This document shows, piece after piece, positions 1-5,152 of a DNA stretch of 7,280 nucleotides. Below the pieces are notes generated by a model. That model had not been told where the DNA came from. It ran no database searches and saw only the letters and a list, made by a program, of their open reading frames with translations. The position numbers and the translations under genes were made by a program. Where the stretch lies: NCBI GenBank assembly GCA_005799475.1, contig SYGQ01000074.1, positions 1 to 7,280 on the forward strand. Direction: 5' to 3'. This DNA is from Planctomycetia bacterium (GTDB taxonomy: Bacteria; Planctomycetota; Phycisphaerae; Phycisphaerales; SM1A02). Positions within the stretch are counted from its first letter, which is position 1. Each line of letters starts with the position of its first letter.

Positions 1-2
1 AT

Positions 3-203
3 CCGTTCTCAAGGCGCACGATCGACTGGGCGAGCGTGGGCTGCGTCACGTGGCGCTCGACGCGCGTCGTGCTCGCCTCGGCGCCGACGCGTCGAGCGAT
101 GGCACGTGGTGTTCACTTCGACACCGACGCGCTCTCGCCGAGTGAGTGCGAGCGCCTGCGCGCGAGACTCAGAGCAAAGACGCGCGCGGAGGCGTGGGCG
201 TGA
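3..203 (+). CDS. 3' end of a truncated hypothetical gene
   Basis: This frame is open from the left edge and ends at the TGA at 201-203. I do not recognise the product. The last 34 codons, from the ATG at 99, look convincingly coding: an acidic stretch (HFDTDALSPSECE) is followed by an Arg/Ala-rich helix ending in EAWA. The stop overlaps the GTG start of the next gene (GTGA), which suggests an operon and supports this frame. The first 100 bases are ambiguous. The frame starting at base 2, ending at TGA 143-145, also has high GC at third positions and a more ordinary amino-acid composition (for example DRLGERGLRHVALDARR). So either two genes overlap here, with a short gene starting at 99, or there is a frameshift near base 100. 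The upstream sequence outside the window would decide. Confidence 0.4.
   Translation, partial: PFSRRTIDWASVGCVTWRSTRVVLASAPTRRAMARGVHFDTDALSPSECERLRARLRAKTRAEAWA
188..192 (+). promoter_or_regulatory. Shine-Dalgarno GGAGG deciding the GTG start at 200
   Basis: GGAGG lies 7 bases before the GTG at 200. The same frame is open further upstream (a GTG at 146), but only the start at 200 has this site, and only that start gives the tight GTGA overlap with the preceding gene. Confidence 0.6.
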
Positions 204-562
204 GCGCGCGGCCTTCATCCTGGTGGGATCGGATGCGCGAGGGATTCACGCGCGCATTTCATGTCGATCCGCCGGGCCCAGCGACGCCGACAGAAGAAGA
301 GGCCAAACTCGTCGAGCGGGTCGCCGTCGAAGTCGTGCGGCGAAGGATGGCGACTCCTGCGCTCATCTTCCTTGAGTCGAGTCGTCCGCTCGCAGGTGTT
401 GGCGCCGCCGCGATGCACTTCCTCCAGCCGTTCGTGACAGTGGTGCTCGACGCTTCGATGTGGTCGACGCTCGCCACATTCCTTGAGCGCGGCGGCAGCG
501 TTGAGTACCTCTGTCGCCGCATCGAGGTGCTCGAAGCCGAGCGCGAACGCGGGCGCGCGTAG
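200..562 (+). CDS. Conserved-looking small hypothetical protein, 120 aa
   Basis: This is a soluble-looking protein of about 120 aa with no signal peptide. The N-terminus has two adjacent Trp and a basic amphipathic stretch (about residues 8-20). It is followed by a Pro-rich linker, a charged helix rich in Glu, Val and Arg (about 30-50), then a hydrophobic segment with PALIFLESSRPL and an MHFLQPF stretch (about 50-77). The C-terminus (about 85-118) is a charged helix ending in CRRIEVLEAERER. The pattern of a hydrophobic FLES-R/K-PL core followed by a terminal RRIE-LE helix resembles small unnamed proteins I believe occur in several phyla, but I cannot name a family. The GTG start is chosen for the GGAGG site and the GTGA overlap with the previous gene, which imply co-translation. 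A peripheral membrane association through the central hydrophobic part is possible but not shown. Confidence 0.7.
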   Translation: MSARPSSWWDRMREGFTRAFHVDPPGPATPTEEEAKLVERVAVEVVRRRMATPALIFLESSRPLAGVGAAAMHFLQPFVTVVLDASMWSTLATFLERGGSVEYLCRRIEVLEAERERGRA

Positions 563-580
563 TTCGCGGTGGACGCCGCA

Positions 581-627
581 TTCTCGGGAAGAATCGGTGA
601 GATGCACTCGCCGTTTCTTCCCGAGAA
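581..627. repeat. 47-base long hairpin (perfect 13-bp inverted repeat plus inner stem)
   Basis: The arms TTCTCGGGAAGAA (581-593) and TTCTTCCCGAGAA (615-627) are exact reverse complements. Inside them, after one T-T mismatch (594/614), 595-601 pairs with 607-613 (six Watson-Crick pairs and one U-G wobble), leaving a five-base loop ATGCA. The whole element folds into one hairpin with about 20 pairs. It starts 18 bases after the stop of the 120-aa gene and lies before the next transcription unit. No T-tract follows on either strand, so it is not a classic intrinsic terminator. It could stop transcription in another way, protect the 3' end of the upstream mRNA, act as a protein-binding site, or be a REP-like repeat. 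Confidence 0.85.
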
Positions 628-651
628 CGATCGCGGCGTCGGGGTTGGGGG

Positions 652-657
652 TACAGT
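652..657 (+). promoter_or_regulatory. Possible -10 box for the small cysteine-rich gene
   Basis: TACAGT fits the TAnnnT pattern of a -10 box and lies in the non-coding gap after the hairpin. Transcription would begin near 664, leaving a leader of about 38 bases before the ATG at 702. I see no convincing -35 box at the right distance. A weaker alternative is TATCAG at 687-692. Confidence 0.25.
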
Positions 658-701
658 GGGCCGCACTGGGCGCTGCGGCACCGCCCTATCAGGCCGCACG
701 C

Positions 702-869
702 ATGCAAGTTCAGAACAAGTACGCGTTCTGTGCCGACGAGAGCTCGGGGCATCCGATCACCGGGGACTGTGGAGCGGTCATGGCAGGGACCTGCAAGCGG
801 ATGTCCTGCACCGGAGTGGTTCAGACCGGGATGAACTGTGCGCGCCTTTGGTGCCGCAATGGCGAATAG
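702..869 (+). CDS. Small six-cysteine protein, 55 aa
   Basis: The 55-aa product carries six cysteines at residues 10, 23, 31, 36, 46 and 51, each within a Gly-, Thr- or Asp-containing context such as ITGDCG and MSCTG. There is no signal peptide in this reading. Even spacing of cysteines in so short a chain suggests a metal-binding (zinc or iron-sulfur) or disulfide-stabilised fold. The even number of Cys is compatible with both; the lack of an export signal favours a cytoplasmic metal site, unless the true start lies further upstream, since the frame is open to 483. Codon third positions are mostly G/C in this frame. No strong ribosome-binding site precedes the ATG. The stop overlaps the next gene by about 11 bases, suggesting coupling. 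I do not recognise the family. Confidence 0.6.
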   Translation: MQVQNKYAFCADESSGHPITGDCGAVMAGTCKRMSCTGVVQTGMNCARLWCRNGE

Positions 870-1872
870 CGCACTGGCGATGCGGTCCACCGTGACCGCA
901 CTGACATGCGCGGCGTGTCTCGCGGCGGCGCAGGCGCCGTCCGAAGCCGAGGCGCTGCGCGCTTTTCTGGATCAGGTCGCGAAAGCGCACACTCCACCCG
1001 TCGATGGCCTTGGTCTTGAATTCATCGTGACGACACGCATGACTTGGACGCCAGAAAGCTCGGGCGGGGCAGCACGCGAGATCCCGGTTGAGCCGCTCGC
1101 CGGCACGCTGCTGCAGCATCCCGACGGACGGACGATCATTTGTGGATGGGCAGTGGGAGCACCAGTTGCGGAGCGCAGGGCGCTCGGGACCGCGTTCGGT
1201 CCTCGCGGTGCGGTGACGCGGCTCGCCGATCACACGATGGCAGCGAGCCGTGAGGGGGATATCGACTGGCGCTTCCGAGGACTCGGACTTCTTGATCAAT
1301 CGGGGCGGTTCTTGGAGTGTGAGAGCGAGCGCTGCAACTGGTGGGCATCGCTTGTGGCAGCGACCGATGTTCGTCGCACCGAGACTGGCTGGGTCCTTGC
1401 TGGCCCCTCTTGGTCAACAGAATTGTCCGGATCGATACCGAACGACGGCACAGTTCGGCGCGTGAGAATGACAACGCTCGACCGGGACGGAAGGGAAGCG
1501 GTATCTGGGATCCTTGAGGTGCAGTCGACAGCGATGTTGGGCGGCCAATTCGTCCCCGCCGCCGTCACGCTGAATAGCAAGACACGGGTTCACCAGCCGG
1601 AGGCTGGCTATGAGATTGGCGAGGCCAACAAGGAGTTCAAGTTGGTCGAACGAAGAGCATTGAGCGGCGGCGAATTCGATGAGGCATGGGCAGCGTTTCA
1701 CCGTCTCGATCCGGGGCAGCTCTTCTTCAACTCCCAGATGGGGATCGTGATCCGTGGCGGCGCGAGAGCCTTTCGTGCCGCCAACCAGTCCTTCCTCGCT
1801 GCTGAACCCTTCACCAGTGCGCTGCTGCCACCGATCGAGGAACTGCTCAAGCGAGCAACGCGAGTCGAATGA
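859..1872 (+). CDS. Predicted secreted hypothetical protein, about 337 aa
   Basis: The N-terminus has a basic residue followed by a hydrophobic, Ala/Cys-rich stretch (TALTCAACLAAAQA) that looks like a cleavable signal peptide with an AQA-type site, so export is likely. It does not fit a good lipobox. The mature part is mixed beta/alpha without transmembrane segments. It contains Trp-rich patches (WRF, NWW, GW), a GGQFVPAAVTLNSK strand region and a helical C-terminus ending in EELLKRATRVE. I recognise no domain. The start is uncertain: GTG at 838 (with GGGA upstream), ATG at 859 or ATG at 880 are all in frame, and all keep the signal-like segment. The stop overlaps the start of the downstream lipoprotein gene (ATGA), so the two are probably made together and may act together at the cell envelope. 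Confidence 0.75.
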   Translation: MANSALAMRSTVTALTCAACLAAAQAPSEAEALRAFLDQVAKAHTPPVDGLGLEFIVTTRMTWTPESSGGAAREIPVEPLAGTLLQHPDGRTIICGWAVGAPVAERRALGTAFGPRGAVTRLADHTMAASREGDIDWRFRGLGLLDQSGRFLECESERCNWWASLVAATDVRRTETGWVLAGPSWSTELSGSIPNDGTVRRVRMTTLDRDGREAVSGILEVQSTAMLGGQFVPAAVTLNSKTRVHQPEAGYEIGEANKEFKLVERRALSGGEFDEAWAAFHRLDPGQLFFNSQMGIVIRGGARAFRAANQSFLAAEPFTSALLPPIEELLKRATRVE

Positions 1873-2348
1873 GTCTTGCCTCTCTGCTGCGGCGTGCGTT
1901 GGCAGACCTCGCGTCCCTCTGCGGACCCAAACTTAGCATCCTCCTTGTTGCAGTCGTCGGGGCGTGCACGGACGACGGCGCCGTACCGCCGCACACGGCG
2001 GCCAAGAAGGAAGTGCGGCTCATCTCTGAGCGGAAGGTTGACCTCGGAGAAGTGGATGCAATTCCCGACGCGATCCAGCCGCCGATACGCGTGTCGTTCG
2101 AAGTGGAGAATCTGGGTGCGCGACCAGTCGGCGTGTTGGACGTGGTGAAGAGTTGCGGATGCCTTGAGGTGGACTCGATTCTCGAGATTCCCTGCGGGCG
2201 ATCTCAGATCAAGATTGGAGTGCGGCCGCAAACCGGTCGCGCCTTTTCACACACAGTATGGCTCCGCCTCTCGGCCGGCGAGTCCCTGACACTCTCGGTG
2301 TGCGGCCGCGGTCGGCAGGGGGTTCAGATTGATGCGGGAGTTCCTTAG
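1869..2348 (+). CDS. DUF1573-type lipoprotein, 159 aa
   Basis: A hydrophobic segment (about residues 22-32) ends in the lipobox VGAC, with Cys33 as the probable lipidated residue, so the protein is likely anchored to a membrane outside the cytoplasm. The rest matches the DUF1573 pattern, an Ig-like beta-sandwich common in Planctomycetota and Bacteroidota: a GEV strand (about 59-61), FEVEN followed by G (about 77-83), then the typical KSCGC motif at residues 94-98, then alternating strands. DUF1573 has no settled biochemical role. The start ATG overlaps the TGA of the secreted-protein gene (ATGA). The stop is TAG, and the same frame continues open for about 100 codons with coding-like composition. 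The annotated protein may therefore be the first half of a longer one of 260 codons interrupted by a nonsense codon. Confidence 0.78.
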   Translation: MSLASLLRRALADLASLCGPKLSILLVAVVGACTDDGAVPPHTAAKKEVRLISERKVDLGEVDAIPDAIQPPIRVSFEVENLGARPVGVLDVVKSCGCLEVDSILEIPCGRSQIKIGVRPQTGRAFSHTVWLRLSAGESLTLSVCGRGRQGVQIDAGVP

Positions 2349-2402
2349 TGGGAGGACGGCGGCAAGCACCTCCTTGTCCCGCTCAGTGCGTGGGGCGATC
2401 CG

Positions 2403-2651
2403 ATGCCGCCGCGCATTGGCGGCGTGCTGATGGTCGGCGCTGGGTTCGATTCAGCGGGTGTTCCAGCGGTCACCGAACCGGAGTGGGGTGAGTTGCGCGA
2501 CCGCGATGGAGTCGCGACGGGGGTTCGTCAGTGCGTCCTCCAATTCGCTGTGGAGAATCGTCGGCCGCTTGGCGGGGGATTCGTGCGCCTTGAGGGCGCC
2601 AGCGTTCTGCGTTGGGTGAGAATTCCAATCTGGGAAGGAGGAGGACAATGA
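2403..2651 (+). CDS. Hypothetical ORF, possible second DUF1573-like module
   Basis: This 82-aa ORF is in the same frame as the DUF1573 lipoprotein and is separated from it only by the TAG at 2346-2348. The 18 codons between that TAG and the ATG at 2403 are also coding-like (15 of 18 end in G or C; they read WEDGGKHLLVPLSAWGDP). The natural unit may thus be a continuous ORF rather than a gene starting at 2403. Internally, PEWGEL followed about 17 residues later by FAVEN resembles the GEV...FEVEN arrangement of the upstream DUF1573 domain, but the SCGC motif is missing. There is no strong ribosome-binding site at 2403 and no signal peptide. It ends in WEGGGQ, overlapping the next ATG (ATGA). 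It could be a separate cytosolic protein, the cut-off half of the lipoprotein, or a decaying duplicate. Confidence 0.45.
   Translation: MPPRIGGVLMVGAGFDSAGVPAVTEPEWGELRDRDGVATGVRQCVLQFAVENRRPLGGGFVRLEGASVLRWVRIPIWEGGGQ
2635..2644 (+). promoter_or_regulatory. Very strong Shine-Dalgarno before the 35-codon ORF
   Basis: AAGGAGGAGG lies 3 bases before the ATG at 2648; the AAGGAGG part is at the ideal 6-base spacing. It is the strongest ribosome-binding site on the plus strand of the accessory operon, and shows that 2648 is, or was, a real gene start. Confidence 0.7.
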
Positions 2652-2755
2652 GCCTGTCATGCGCATCGCTTGTGTCCGCGTGGTGGTTCGTGTTCGCCGA
2701 CGCACTGTCCCCGTGTGCCGCTGGATCGACCGGCTCAGAGCGCGGCACGAGGTGA
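2648..2755 (+). CDS. 35-codon ORF with signal-peptide character, probably a truncated gene
   Basis: The ORF begins directly after a near-perfect ribosome-binding site and overlaps the stop of the previous ORF (ATGA), so translation is likely. The product is MSLSCASLVSAWWFVFADAL followed by SPCAAG and a polar tail ending in ERGTR. The first 25 residues are hydrophobic and look like a signal peptide (no clear basic n-region, possible cleavage around Ala24-Gly26). It stops just where a mature protein should begin. The adjacent frame then continues with coding-like sequence to 2897, so this is best read as the 5' end of an exported-protein gene broken by a frameshift near 2700-2755. An independent short peptide is the alternative. 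Confidence 0.4.
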   Translation: MSLSCASLVSAWWFVFADALSPCAAGSTGSERGTR

Positions 2756-2897
2756 CAAGTTCGCACGCGCCGTGGAAGCTGCGGCCGCGATGATCGCACT
2801 GCCTCTCGGGTACGACGCGCCGGGCGCGGAATCCTCCTTGATCGAGCGGACAATCCGCGTGCGGAACACGGGCGCGTTGACCCACCCCGCGAGGTGA
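2751..2897 (+). pseudogene. Probable frameshifted 3' remnant of the preceding ORF
   Basis: In the frame shifted relative to the 35-codon ORF, codons rich in G/C at third positions encode GDKFARAVEAAAAMIALPL and then a stretch with ERTIRVRNTGAL, ending at TGA 2895-2897. The RVRNTG string resembles the strand-turn that precedes the cysteine motif in DUF1573 domains (compare FEVEN plus G in the upstream lipoprotein), which hints at a third, truncated DUF1573-like unit. That resemblance rests on a handful of residues. A frame change between the signal-like start at 2648 and this segment would join them into one short exported protein of about 80 residues. There is no good start of its own; a GTG at 2772 and an ATG at 2790 lack ribosome-binding sites. 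Confidence 0.35.
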
Positions 2898-2927
2898 CAG
2901 CGAGAGAACCCGGTTCCCGTCAGAAGT

Positions 2928-3311
2928 TCAGTGTGCGCTTGTCGCACCCGGTCCGTAGTGCGCAATGAGCACGCACCCCCAAGTGATCGCGGCGATTCCG
3001 ATCGCCACCAGGACCGCGGCGCTGCCGAGGTCCTTGGCTCGCTTCGCCAGCGCGTGCCGCTGCGGCGAGGCGAGGTCGACCACGGCCTCGATGGCTGAGT
3101 TCAAGATTTCAACGAGCAGAATGCCCAGAAGCGACGCTGTCAAGAGTGCGCGCTCGACGAGCGTGAACGGGAGCACCCACGCCACGACAACGAGCGGCAC
3201 GATGACCACAAGTTCCTGCACAAACGCTCGCTCGCGCAGCGCCGCAGCGATCCCGTCAAGGCTGTGTCGAAATGCCCTTGCGATCGCGCCCAGGTGCGCA
3301 GGGTCACTCAT
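2928..3311 (-). CDS. dgkA: Diacylglycerol kinase (DgkA family), 127 aa
   Basis: This is a small integral membrane kinase that phosphorylates diacylglycerol to phosphatidic acid with ATP, recycling lipid in the inner membrane. Its length (127 aa) is close to the 121 aa of the E. coli enzyme. An N-terminal amphipathic helix (about 9-30, with ALRERAFVQE) is followed by three membrane helices (about 34-52, 54-70 and 97-117). The signature VEILNSAIEAVVD and the KRAKDLGSAAV motif are intact. Glu27, Glu68, Asn71, Glu75, Lys93 and Asp94 match the conserved E. coli residues 28, 69, 72, 76, 94 and 95, so it should be active; some Gram-positive homologues prefer undecaprenol, so substrate is not certain. 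The start at 3311 is chosen because AGGA lies 8 bases upstream; an in-frame ATG at 3320 would add three residues without that site. The gene diverges from the MutL-like gene. Confidence 0.93.
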   Translation of the reverse strand: MSDPAHLGAIARAFRHSLDGIAAALRERAFVQELVVIVPLVVVAWVLPFTLVERALLTASLLGILLVEILNSAIEAVVDLASPQRHALAKRAKDLGSAAVLVAIGIAAITWGCVLIAHYGPGATSAH

Positions 3312-3323
3312 CGAGGTCATCCT

Positions 3324-3352
3324 AGGACAAAGCCACCGCGAGACCCTACTCT
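3324..3352 (+). promoter_or_regulatory. Promoter of the MutL-like gene, near-leaderless
   Basis: AGGACA (3324-3329, 4 of 6 to TTGACA), a 17-base spacer, and TACTCT (3347-3352, TAnnnT) form a well-spaced sigma-70-type promoter. The ATG at 3362 is only 9 bases after the -10 box and has no Shine-Dalgarno, so the transcript would start at or within a few bases of the start codon. Confidence 0.55.
3343..3348 (-). promoter_or_regulatory. Possible -10 box for dgkA
   Basis: On the minus strand, TAGGGT (TAnnnT) would place the transcript start near 3336, giving a leader of about 25 bases that contains the AGGA ribosome-binding site. It overlaps the -10 box of the divergent MutL-like gene by two bases. 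I see no good -35 box, which would lie inside the MutL-like coding sequence. Confidence 0.3.
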
Positions 3353-3361
3353 TTCGCCCCC

Positions 3362-5152
3362 ATGCGCATCGTCGCCACCGACTGCGGCAGCACCACGACA
3401 AAGGCGATCCTCATCGAGGAGAAGGACGGGGTCTTCCGCCAGACCTTTCGCGGTGAAGCGCCCACGACCGTTGAGGCGCCGTTCGCCGATGTGACACTCG
3501 GCGTCACAAACTCGGTGACTGAACTTCAGGAACTTTCGGGGTACCAACTCATCGCCGACGATGGCACGATCATCCGTCGCACTTCGAGGAGCGACGAAGC
3601 CGGGTGCGACCTCTACATCAGTACTTCGAGCGCCGGCGGCGGACTTCAGATGATGGTTGCGGGTGTCATCCGCGAGATGACCGCCGAGAGCGCCAAACGC
3701 GCCGCGCTCGGCGCCGGTGCGATCGTGATGGACGCGATCGCGAGCAATGACCGACGCAAGCCGCACGAGCAGATCCAGCGCATCCGCGAGTTGCGCCCGG
3801 ACATGGTGCTCGTCTCCGGCGGCACTGATGGCGGCGACACGAAGAAGGTGACGGAGATCGCCGAACTCATCGCGCCCGCGCGACCGCGCCCGAGGTTCGG
3901 CGGTGAATACAAACTGCCGCTGATCTTTGCGGGCAACAAGGACGCGAGGCCGTCCATCGAACGCTGCTTCGGCGGCGAGGGATTTGCACTGTCGATCGTC
4001 GAGAATCTGCGCCCGACACTTGAGCAGGAGAACCTCGGCCCCGCGCGCGAGCGCATCCACGATGTCTTCCTTGAGCATGTGATGGCACACGCGCCCGGCT
4101 ACGACAAGCTCATCGCGTGGGCGAACGCGCCGATCATGCCCACTCCCGGCGCCGTCGGCGACATCTTGCAGACCATCGCCAAGGGACGCGGAATCAATGT
4201 CGTCGGTGTCGACATCGGCGGCGCGACGACTGACATGTTCAGTGTGTTCGGCGGCACCTTCAATCGCACTGTCAGCGCCAACCTCGGGATGAGCTACTCC
4301 ATCTCGAATGTGTGCGCCGAAGCCGGCATGGCAAGCGTGCTGCGATGGGTCCATCTCGACATGGACGAGCGCGAACTGCGCAATCGAGTCAAGAACAAGA
4401 TGATTCGGCCGACGACGATCCCGCAGACGCTTGATGCGCTCGTCTTCGAGCAGGCGGTCTCGCGCGAGGCGCTGCGGCTGGCGTTCATTCAACACAAGGC
4501 CTTCGCGACGACGCTCAAGGGCGTTCAACAGCAGCGCACCGTCGGTGACGCGTTCAGCCAGGACGAGGTCGGCAAGTCGATCGTGAATCCCATGGCGATG
4601 GACCTCATGGTCGCTTCGGGCGGCGTTCTCTCGCACGCCCCGCGCATGGAGCAGACCGCGCTCATGATGATCGACGCCTTCGAACCCGAGGGGTTCACGG
4701 AGATCGCCAAGGACTCGATCTTCATGATGCCGCATCTGGGCGTGCTGGCATCGGTCAATGCGCGCGCGGCCATGGAAGTCTTCGAGAAAGACTGTCTCAT
4801 CGTCCTCGGTTGGTGCGCCGCGCCCAAGGGAGAAGTGCGCCAGGGAAAGCCCGCGCTCTCGTACACGCTCACATCGCGCGCGGGCACAGGCGCAGCGCAA
4901 ACTGGCACGCTCATGGGCGGCGACATGAAGCTCGTGCGCCTTGCGCCGGGCATTGAGGCGACGCTCGAAGTGCGGCCAGAGAAGGGACTCGACATGGGCG
5001 CGGGCCCCGGAAAACCTCTCACGCGAGAAGTCACTGGCGGCACGGTCGGCATCATTCTCGACGCACGCGGGCGGCCTCTTAGGTTGCCCGAGACGCACGC
5101 CGAGCGCCGTGCTGCGGTCTCGCGCTGGCTTGCTGCGCTGGAGGTGTACTGA
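3362..5152 (+). CDS. MutL (GlmL) family ASKHA ATPase, long form, 596 aa
   Basis: The N-terminus carries the phosphate-1 loop of the actin/Hsp70/sugar-kinase ATPase fold (TDCGSTTTKA, Asp7 and Lys14). The second phosphate loop is at residues 282-291 (GVDIGGATTD, Asp284 and Asp291). Between them lie the MutL-typical STSSAGGGLQMMV segment and VSGGTDGGD (151-159). MutL proteins were named from glutamate mutase gene clusters and are thought to be reactivating or chaperone-like ATPases for the B12-dependent enzyme. At 596 aa this one is well above the roughly 460 aa of clostridial MutL; the extra part, about residues 480-596, includes a beta-rich region ending near ILDARGRPLRLPE. No mutase S or E subunit is in view. 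Instead the gene overlaps a KOW-type protein gene by one base and is followed by a DUF6754 gene, so a role outside amino-acid mutase repair is likely. It has no signal peptide or membrane helix. Confidence 0.88.
   Translation: MRIVATDCGSTTTKAILIEEKDGVFRQTFRGEAPTTVEAPFADVTLGVTNSVTELQELSGYQLIADDGTIIRRTSRSDEAGCDLYISTSSAGGGLQMMVAGVIREMTAESAKRAALGAGAIVMDAIASNDRRKPHEQIQRIRELRPDMVLVSGGTDGGDTKKVTEIAELIAPARPRPRFGGEYKLPLIFAGNKDARPSIERCFGGEGFALSIVENLRPTLEQENLGPARERIHDVFLEHVMAHAPGYDKLIAWANAPIMPTPGAVGDILQTIAKGRGINVVGVDIGGATTDMFSVFGGTFNRTVSANLGMSYSISNVCAEAGMASVLRWVHLDMDERELRNRVKNKMIRPTTIPQTLDALVFEQAVSREALRLAFIQHKAFATTLKGVQQQRTVGDAFSQDEVGKSIVNPMAMDLMVASGGVLSHAPRMEQTALMMIDAFEPEGFTEIAKDSIFMMPHLGVLASVNARAAMEVFEKDCLIVLGWCAAPKGEVRQGKPALSYTLTSRAGTGAAQTGTLMGGDMKLVRLAPGIEATLEVRPEKGLDMGAGPGKPLTREVTGGTVGIILDARGRPLRLPETHAERRAAVSRWLAALEVY
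5140..5146 (+). promoter_or_regulatory. Strong Shine-Dalgarno inside the end of the MutL-like gene
   Basis: GGAGGTG lies 5 bases before the ATG at 5152, within the last codons of the MutL-like gene. Together with the TGATG stop/start overlap it points to translational coupling and a fixed ratio of the two products, in contrast to the first gene, which has no such site. Confidence 0.75.

Noticed and set aside
146..199. A longer version of the 120-aa protein starting at GTG 146
   Set aside because: It would overlap the previous gene by nearly 60 bases, and the GGAGG site favours the start at 200.
581..627. Calling the 47-base hairpin an intrinsic terminator or a transposon end
   Set aside because: No T-tract follows on either strand, and there is no transposase or flanking direct repeat.
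483..701. A longer 128-aa version of the cysteine-rich protein starting at ATG 483
   Set aside because: It would run through the end of the 120-aa gene and through the 47-base hairpin; the residues there are Arg/Ser/Ala-rich and look like a shadow frame.
2906..2916. Palindrome GAACC-C-GGTTC between the convergent genes as a terminator
   Set aside because: The arms are only five bases with a one-base centre and there is no T-tract, so it cannot form a stable terminator hairpin.
3312..3401. N-terminal extension of DgkA to 157 aa
   Set aside because: The extra residues are Arg/Trp/Cys-rich and unlike the family, would overlap the MutL-like gene, and the AGGA site supports the start at 3311.
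3317..5098. A 593-codon open frame on the minus strand, antisense to the MutL-like gene, plus a 392-codon one at 4525-5703 and a 417-codon one at 5713-6966
   Set aside because: They are rich in Arg, His, Asp and Ala, lack recognisable domains, and mirror the high third-position GC of the real plus-strand genes. They are composition shadows.
3362..5152. Calling the MutL-like protein the DNA mismatch repair protein MutL
   Set aside because: The names coincide, but the DCGSTTTKA and DIGGATTD loops belong to the ASKHA fold, not the GHKL ATPase of mismatch repair MutL.
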